A DNA stretch of 64,000 nt from Sipunculus nudus (lineage: Eukaryota > Annelida > Sipuncula > Golfingiida > Sipunculidae). This document shows, piece by piece, positions 59,005 through 64,000 of this stretch (position 1 is its first letter; each line of letters starts with the position of its first letter). The translations under genes were made by a program, and so were the position numbers. The notes under the pieces are model-generated. The model was not told the origin of the DNA. It saw nothing but the letters and a program-made list of their open reading frames with translations, and ran no database searches. The stretch is taken from contig CM049314.1 in NCBI GenBank assembly GCA_026874595.1, positions 73,612,300 through 73,676,299 of the forward strand, in the 5' to 3' direction.

Positions 59005-59570
59005 GTTCCCCAGTTCTCAAATTTCTGGATCAACCACTGCAAAAACATACAAACACGTACCAACACACACACGGAAGTGTATACTCCGAGTACAGCGTCC
59101 AGGCGGGAAACTACCCGCGTTTGGTACGAAGGGAACGAGTATCCTATATATCGGCAAAGTTTAAACCGGAGTAACGTATATTTCTACCACACCCAAATCT
59201 CCTAATTATAGTGGGGTAACTCAATACAAACATGTAAATTATTAAAATTATGAATTATTTTGTGTACAAATTACAAATGTTTCGAATTACAAAAGAGGAT
59301 GGTACGATATTCTATTTCTGCACAAAATATTAAACATGCGCTGGCTTTACACAAAGAAATGAAAAACAGAGCCTACATGTTATTGCTCCTAACTGTGTAT
59401 ATTTGCCATAAAGGCACCTTTATTCCCTCGAGTTCACTTCGTGAAAGTAAGACCCTTCTCTGGAATTATCATAATGAAAAATTTAATTTAATTCAAGTAT
59501 TCCCTAGTCCCTACTCCCCGCCTATATCAGCATCATCATCATCAAGAAAATCTTCCTCTTATTCTTCCAA
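59005..59570. other. No gene recognised
   Basis: The plus frame 59260-59574 has no domain and runs into a serine-rich end made by ATC/TCA repeats. Confidence 0.4.
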
Positions 59571-59576
59571 TTAATT

Positions 59577-59631
59577 CCATTATTATTATTATTATTATTA
59601 TTTATATTATCATTATTATTACTATTATTAC

Positions 59632-59687
<56 letters not shown>

Positions 59688-59718
59688 TTATTATTTATAT
59701 TATCATTATTATTATTAC

Positions 59719-59767
<49 letters not shown>

Positions 59768-59775
59768 ATTATTAT
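59577..59775. repeat. (ATT)n microsatellite
   Basis: About 200 bp of ATT with a few interruptions. The polyasparagine frame on the minus strand is an artefact of it. Confidence 0.97.
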
Positions 59776-59779
59776 CATA

Positions 59780-62390
59780 TGGGGAATGCCTCGAGGAAAT
59801 CTTATATAACACTCCAATAATATACCTTATGCTGTTTGGACAGATTAATTCAATTGAATTAATGTGCCAGTGTGGCAAATTCTATAGCAGAAAGTCATTT
59901 AAGTCAATGCATTTTATCCTCAGAAGTACAAGCCTTCGAAAATCATGCACCAGACTTTGGTGTCATTTCCAAAATGACTAAATTTTCTTTCGCATAAATA
60001 GTTTGTATATTAACCTCAATAAAACCTGAAATATGATATGGCCTAAGGTGGGTAAGTTACAGTATACATTTATATACATGTACGTAGCTAGAATATCATA
60101 TACCCCTCCTCCCCCCCCCCCCCCCCCAACACACACACACAAATCTGGCCTAACCTTGGAGAGGGTAGGCTTTATGTCAGAATGTAATTGTAAACTTCCA
60201 GAAGAGTTCGATTTAATACAGGAAACTGTTTTGGGACCACATGACATAACTTAGATAGAGAGGAGCATGTGTCCCCTTTCACTGCACCAGCTGATCAATC
60301 AATAAACGTGCTGGGGACCAGTCTGGTCTTCTTCCGGAACTTGTTGACGTATATTTTTTGCTCCAGGGGCCAGACCACTGTATGTAATTATCATCCTTTT
60401 ATCGCCCACAGCTGACAGGAGGGAGGCCAACCAACAGGTGACTCATTTCGACAGGTTCAGGTAATTAGCACCGAGACCGCAGACAGTCTGGTCAAAACAT
60501 CATAAACAGGCTACGATCTCACGAATGTTCACATGACTTCATCTGTTTATAGCAGATTCCTTGAAGAATTCATCTTAAAGGCCATAAATTATAATACATT
60601 TTTCAATGTGTCATAATCATATTTTTGCGTAAAATTTGTATTTGTAGAATTTTAATTGAAATGACATATAGTTAATAATATAAGTATAAATATCCATTAA
60701 TGATAACATCGTCATACTCATAATATGACATAAATCTATGATTTGGACAGGTAATATCTGTTTTTCTATTTAAGGTTTCATATATAGAATGTCCAGCCTC
60801 CAGGAACAGGCACTGCATAAATTGTAACTGCATTTTATGCGGTGATATCCAGGATCCTGGATACTGCAGCATAAAAAGCTTCAGAGTAAACTGGAGAGTT
60901 AAAACCCTTGTCAGGAAAAAAATCTTGTAAAATCAAATATTGCGTTTATGACAATTAAGGAAACTTAGGCAGAACTATAGAAACCGGGCTTCAGCCTACC
61001 GCCGGTACCTTATGCACAAGGGGTGTCGCATAATAAATTGTTTCCTGAAAAAGGCCGATACATATTATTTTCCTGAGAATTCCCATATTTAATTTTGCTC
61101 ATAACTGGAGTTTATTATATTAGAGGAGGAGGGGTCCGGGGAACCAGGGTTCCCCGTGTGAACGAGGGTGTGGGGGCTCTGCCACCACCTAAAGTTAATC
61201 TTCCTGTTCAAATAGTAAATGGTTTCCCACTTTCGTGATAGATTGTGCTCAATCGCAGATATAAATGAACAAAACTCGCACTTGCTGGTACAGTGAAGCC
61301 CGCTTATTGTCATATCGGTTGTGCATGCATAAATTATGAAAATAACCGGGCTGTGACATTATCCGGTTTCAACACCGATGTACTTTTGAGTCCTAGAAGT
61401 AGCGTTATGTCTCGTATGATATTAAATAAATTGTCAATAAACAGGAAACAGAAAGTTTATGAATATTTTTATTGCACAAAGGCATATCAAATTACGTTTA
61501 TGCACACATGAAAATTTATTTCCTGTAAGTTTTATGCCGCAATAACTGACAAAAATCCAACTTGCAAACAGAATGAGGCGTAGGGTCTGGGTCATGAGGT
61601 AAAATTTCAGGAAATATGCAGCACAGTTATAACGTTGTTTGTAATAAACTATTTTATTAAATAATTCTTTGCCCGACTATTGCACCTTATTTTCCAGATA
61701 TCTTATTAATGACTCAAACTTCGTTGATCGTCTTTATGATAGGACTGTTCAGGGAGCGGACATCGTCATCCCATTGTCAACTTTCTGAAGATTTGCCACG
61801 ATTTAGGTTTTTGACCGGGTATCTCCTCCAGTGCTCACAAATCCTCCAGCTTTTTGTTGACCCTTAAAGGAGATTTCCAGTCGTAAGCAACGTTTAGATC
61901 ATGTGCTTTATATCATCTCGGCGAAATGTCACTGAAGTTTAAACCGCAGCCTTTCAAAGGCAAGGAGTTAATTATGTATGATATGTGATCGTAAACATTA
62001 CCCTTGTTAATGTATGAAGAAAAGCAATGATCTGGATTACCGTGGTATCTTAAGGTGTTAATTAGCTTAGTGAAGAGGAGTGACTAGCATGCATCACTGC
62101 ACTTGCCTGCCGCACACAGGTGGGAGGTCGTTTGATACGCCTGACCGATTACAAGCTCTTGGCCTCTTTGATCGCCGTGTCGGAGTTTGATGTGATATTA
62201 ACTGTGAACTGGTATCCCTTTCAAGGGTTCCAAGCATGACAATAAATGGGATTATGACAATATTCCATGATATTAAACGGTCAGATTTACCATTGTTTAT
62301 TTAGGAAATGGTTTGGGATTTCAGATTTATGTGCCAATAAGCAGGATTTTCTATTAACTGATATGACACAAAGTGGGCTTGACTGTATCT
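59780..62390. other. No supported gene
   Basis: Contains a C17 run followed by (AC)n at about 60109-60140 and moderately GC-rich patches at 60240-60500 and 61700-62280. The frames here are short and featureless. Confidence 0.45.
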
Positions 62391-62394
62391 CGTC

Positions 62395-62560
62395 TTCATG
62401 GCTCACTTGTAGCGTGTAGGGCTTTTAGTCGAGAGATCGTAGGTTCGATTCCTGATTCAGGTGACTTCTGATGCTAAGTCCTTGTTTATGTCAGAAGAGT
62501 TGAGTGAAGGGACATCTACAGGGAAAAGTAGGAGTTAAAATAGGGAATGAGAGGAGACAG
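62395..62560 (+). repeat. tRNA-derived SINE-like sequence
   Basis: CATGGCTCACTTGTAGCG followed 30-40 bases later by GTAGGTTCGATTCCTGAT, a strong B box. The 5' half does not fold into a proper cloverleaf, so this is a tRNA-like head, not a tRNA gene. It is a different family from the 38355 SINE. The 3' limit is uncertain. Confidence 0.5.
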
Positions 62561-62564
62561 TTTT

Positions 62565-63560
62565 ATATATAATTTCCTCAAAAGAAGCGAAGCCGGCATT
62601 CTATAGTGGCTCCGAAACTTAAGTAATCTAATGGTACTTTATTTAAATGACCAAGAAATTCAGCTAAATATTATGTTTTTGTATGTAAACAAGACTCGCT
62701 TTTAAAAACTTTGCAACCCTGACACTTTAAACTGTCTCAGAATATGAAACAATGAGCTGTTTGACCTTTGCTCGCTGTGAGCCAACACAGCCTGTTACCA
62801 CTGGTTACACAGGCGGCTGCCGACCAGGGGAATCCCAGAGCAGACATTGTTCCCCGCATATCACTGTTTATAAGGACAATATAGGGGGTCTATTCTTTTA
62901 ATCAACATTTAAAGTGGACAAACACTGTCTAAGATGTATGTTATATGCACATTTGAATATCTTTATTTCATAAGGAATAAAACATTTTCAGACATTTTCA
63001 GACAAAATATAAGAATTCAATGGTCATGTGGAATCAGGGTTGGCAGTTTAATCCACAGTCGGTTTAATCCACTGGATAAATCAGGATTAATCCGGATCGG
63101 ATAAAACAGGTTTTATCCAGTATTATTCGAAGCTGGGGTGTGTAGTGTCTGTGAAGTAGACATTTTATATTAAATTTAGCTTTCCACTGTTACAGTTTTT
63201 ACAAGGAACATTTATGTCTATTTATCTTAATTATTATGTGACCATATATTTATACATAAAATGCATTGTTTTTATCACAGATAGTAATGCATGATTTTAA
63301 TAATAATTTTGAAATTTGAGATTATTTCTCTTCTTTAGACAGTTCAGTTAGGGTATGACTTACTAAAACATTATCACCTATTTTGTACATTGCACTATAG
63401 AAAAGCTAAACAACTGCAGTTCACACATGTTTAGTTAAACTCCACTGTCAGTGGTACTATAGAATACTAGTATCATATATTCACAGATAAACATATTCTT
63501 ACATCTGAGAGGGATGTACATAATCCAGATGTGTAAGATATACAGTGACATATCAGTTAC
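62565..63560. other. No gene recognised
   Basis: Includes a palindrome-rich patch at about 63050-63120 with repeated GGTTTAATCC, GGATTAATCC and TTTATCC words. Otherwise ordinary. Confidence 0.4.
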
Positions 63561-63564
63561 TATG

Positions 63565-63950
63565 TCAATAATTTTGTGGGGCTGACTTTTCAAGAGGCAA
63601 ATGATAAAATACTTGAAAAGCTATCTTGCTCAAGTAGGTTTCTCTGAATGTGGGGAATAGTAGTATGATTCTTGACCCTTTTGCCTCTGATAAGGCAGTT
63701 TACACAAACAGCAAAAGTGGGCTACCATTTGACAACCATCCAGTCATGACAGCCTGAGAAAAGAAACCTCCATTAGATCAAAGTCATTCATGAATATTCC
63801 TCCACAGAGTCTCTTCATAAGTTGTTGACAACTGGGCTGCAAAAGCCACCCTGTAAGCCTGCCCTGTGACTATAAGTAAATATTTGATGGCTGAGAATGA
63901 TGCAATAAAGATTATACAACCTATTGAGAAATTGACTGCAAGTCAGAAGA
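63565..63950 (-). pseudogene. Decayed coding-like frame at right edge
   Basis: One minus frame stays protein-like from about 63940 to the TGA at 63565-63567, with three further stops inside. Readable pieces include FSAIKYLLIVTGQAYRVAF, GGFFSQAVMTGWLSNGSP and FQVFYHLPLEKSAPQNY. A possible acceptor (CTTCTGACTTGCAG) precedes it. It may be a translated dispersed repeat. It overlaps the plus-strand candidate below; at most one of the two is likely to be real. Confidence 0.25.
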
Positions 63951-63997
63951 TTAACATAGAATACAAAGGGACGGCTCCTCAATCTGGTGTGTGTTGA
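63887..63997 (+). CDS. Candidate first coding exon at the right edge (36 codons)
   Basis: ATG 63887 opens a frame starting MAENDAIKIIQPIEKLTA and ending TGA 63995-63997. GTGTGT near 63988 could be a splice donor that continues it outside the window. The start context is poor (T at -3, G at +4). Codon use is mixed and coding-like, but it is too short to judge alone. Confidence 0.2.
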   Translation: MAENDAIKIIQPIEKLTASQKINIEYKGTAPQSGVC

Positions 63998-64000
63998 GCA

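Noticed and set aside
59522-59878. Polyasparagine protein on the minus strand
   Set aside because: Direct translation of the ATT microsatellite.
62395-62470. Functional tRNA gene
   Set aside because: Good B box but no acceptor stem or anticodon arm that pairs; treated as a SINE head.

Overview
The window looks like nuclear DNA of a marine invertebrate, most likely a mollusc. It is AT-rich, gene-poor and full of satellites, microsatellites, MITE-like and tRNA-headed (SINE-like) dispersed repeats. It has no operons, no rRNA and no bacterial-style gene packing. The mollusc assignment is an inference from repeat style and from the secreted PAN-type gene family; nothing in the sequence names a species.

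Only three genes are well supported. They are paralogues on the minus strand (15878-16786, 24430-25338, 56792-57670). Each encodes a secreted protein of about 290-300 residues: a signal peptide, a short PAN/Apple-like cysteine module, and a conserved C-terminal domain of about 200 residues that I cannot name. The first two lie in a direct tandem duplication of about 4 kb (unit A about 15.63-24.16 kb, unit B about 24.16-28.08 kb). Unit A was later split by a 4,448-bp inverted-repeat element (19361-23808) flanked by TA. The third copy is about 31 kb away and shares a near-identical 91-bp tract with copy A inside otherwise diverged sequence, which suggests gene conversion. The PAN part of copies A and B differs mainly by amino-acid replacements.

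Layout: 1-935, a 33-bp satellite cut by the window edge. 1-5 kb, AT-rich DNA with a perfect hairpin, a 54-codon candidate exon and large ATT/AT microsatellites. 5.1-7.1 kb, a triplicated 0.8-0.9 kb unit carrying GA repeats and a tRNA-like palindrome. 7.1-15.4 kb, diverged repeats with one candidate small gene near 10 kb. 15.6-28.1 kb, the duplicated gene unit. 28-34 kb, sparse DNA with a 59-bp array, SINE copies and decayed open frames. 34.5-36.6 kb, a nested terminal-inverted-repeat element. 35.3 and 40.5 kb, two copies of a MITE in opposite orientation. 44.2-55.8 kb, about 112 copies of a 103-bp satellite with a 24-unit (2,474-bp) higher-order repeat. 56-64 kb, the third gene, SINE/MITE copies, an ATT tract, and possible coding fragments at the right edge.

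The three genes probably do related jobs as secreted or extracellular recognition proteins; this rests on the signal peptide, the PAN-like module and the diversification pattern, not on a known function. Most of the rest is repeat biology. The 11.6-kb satellite with its higher-order structure and the duplicated, element-split, gene-converted gene family are the most informative parts.
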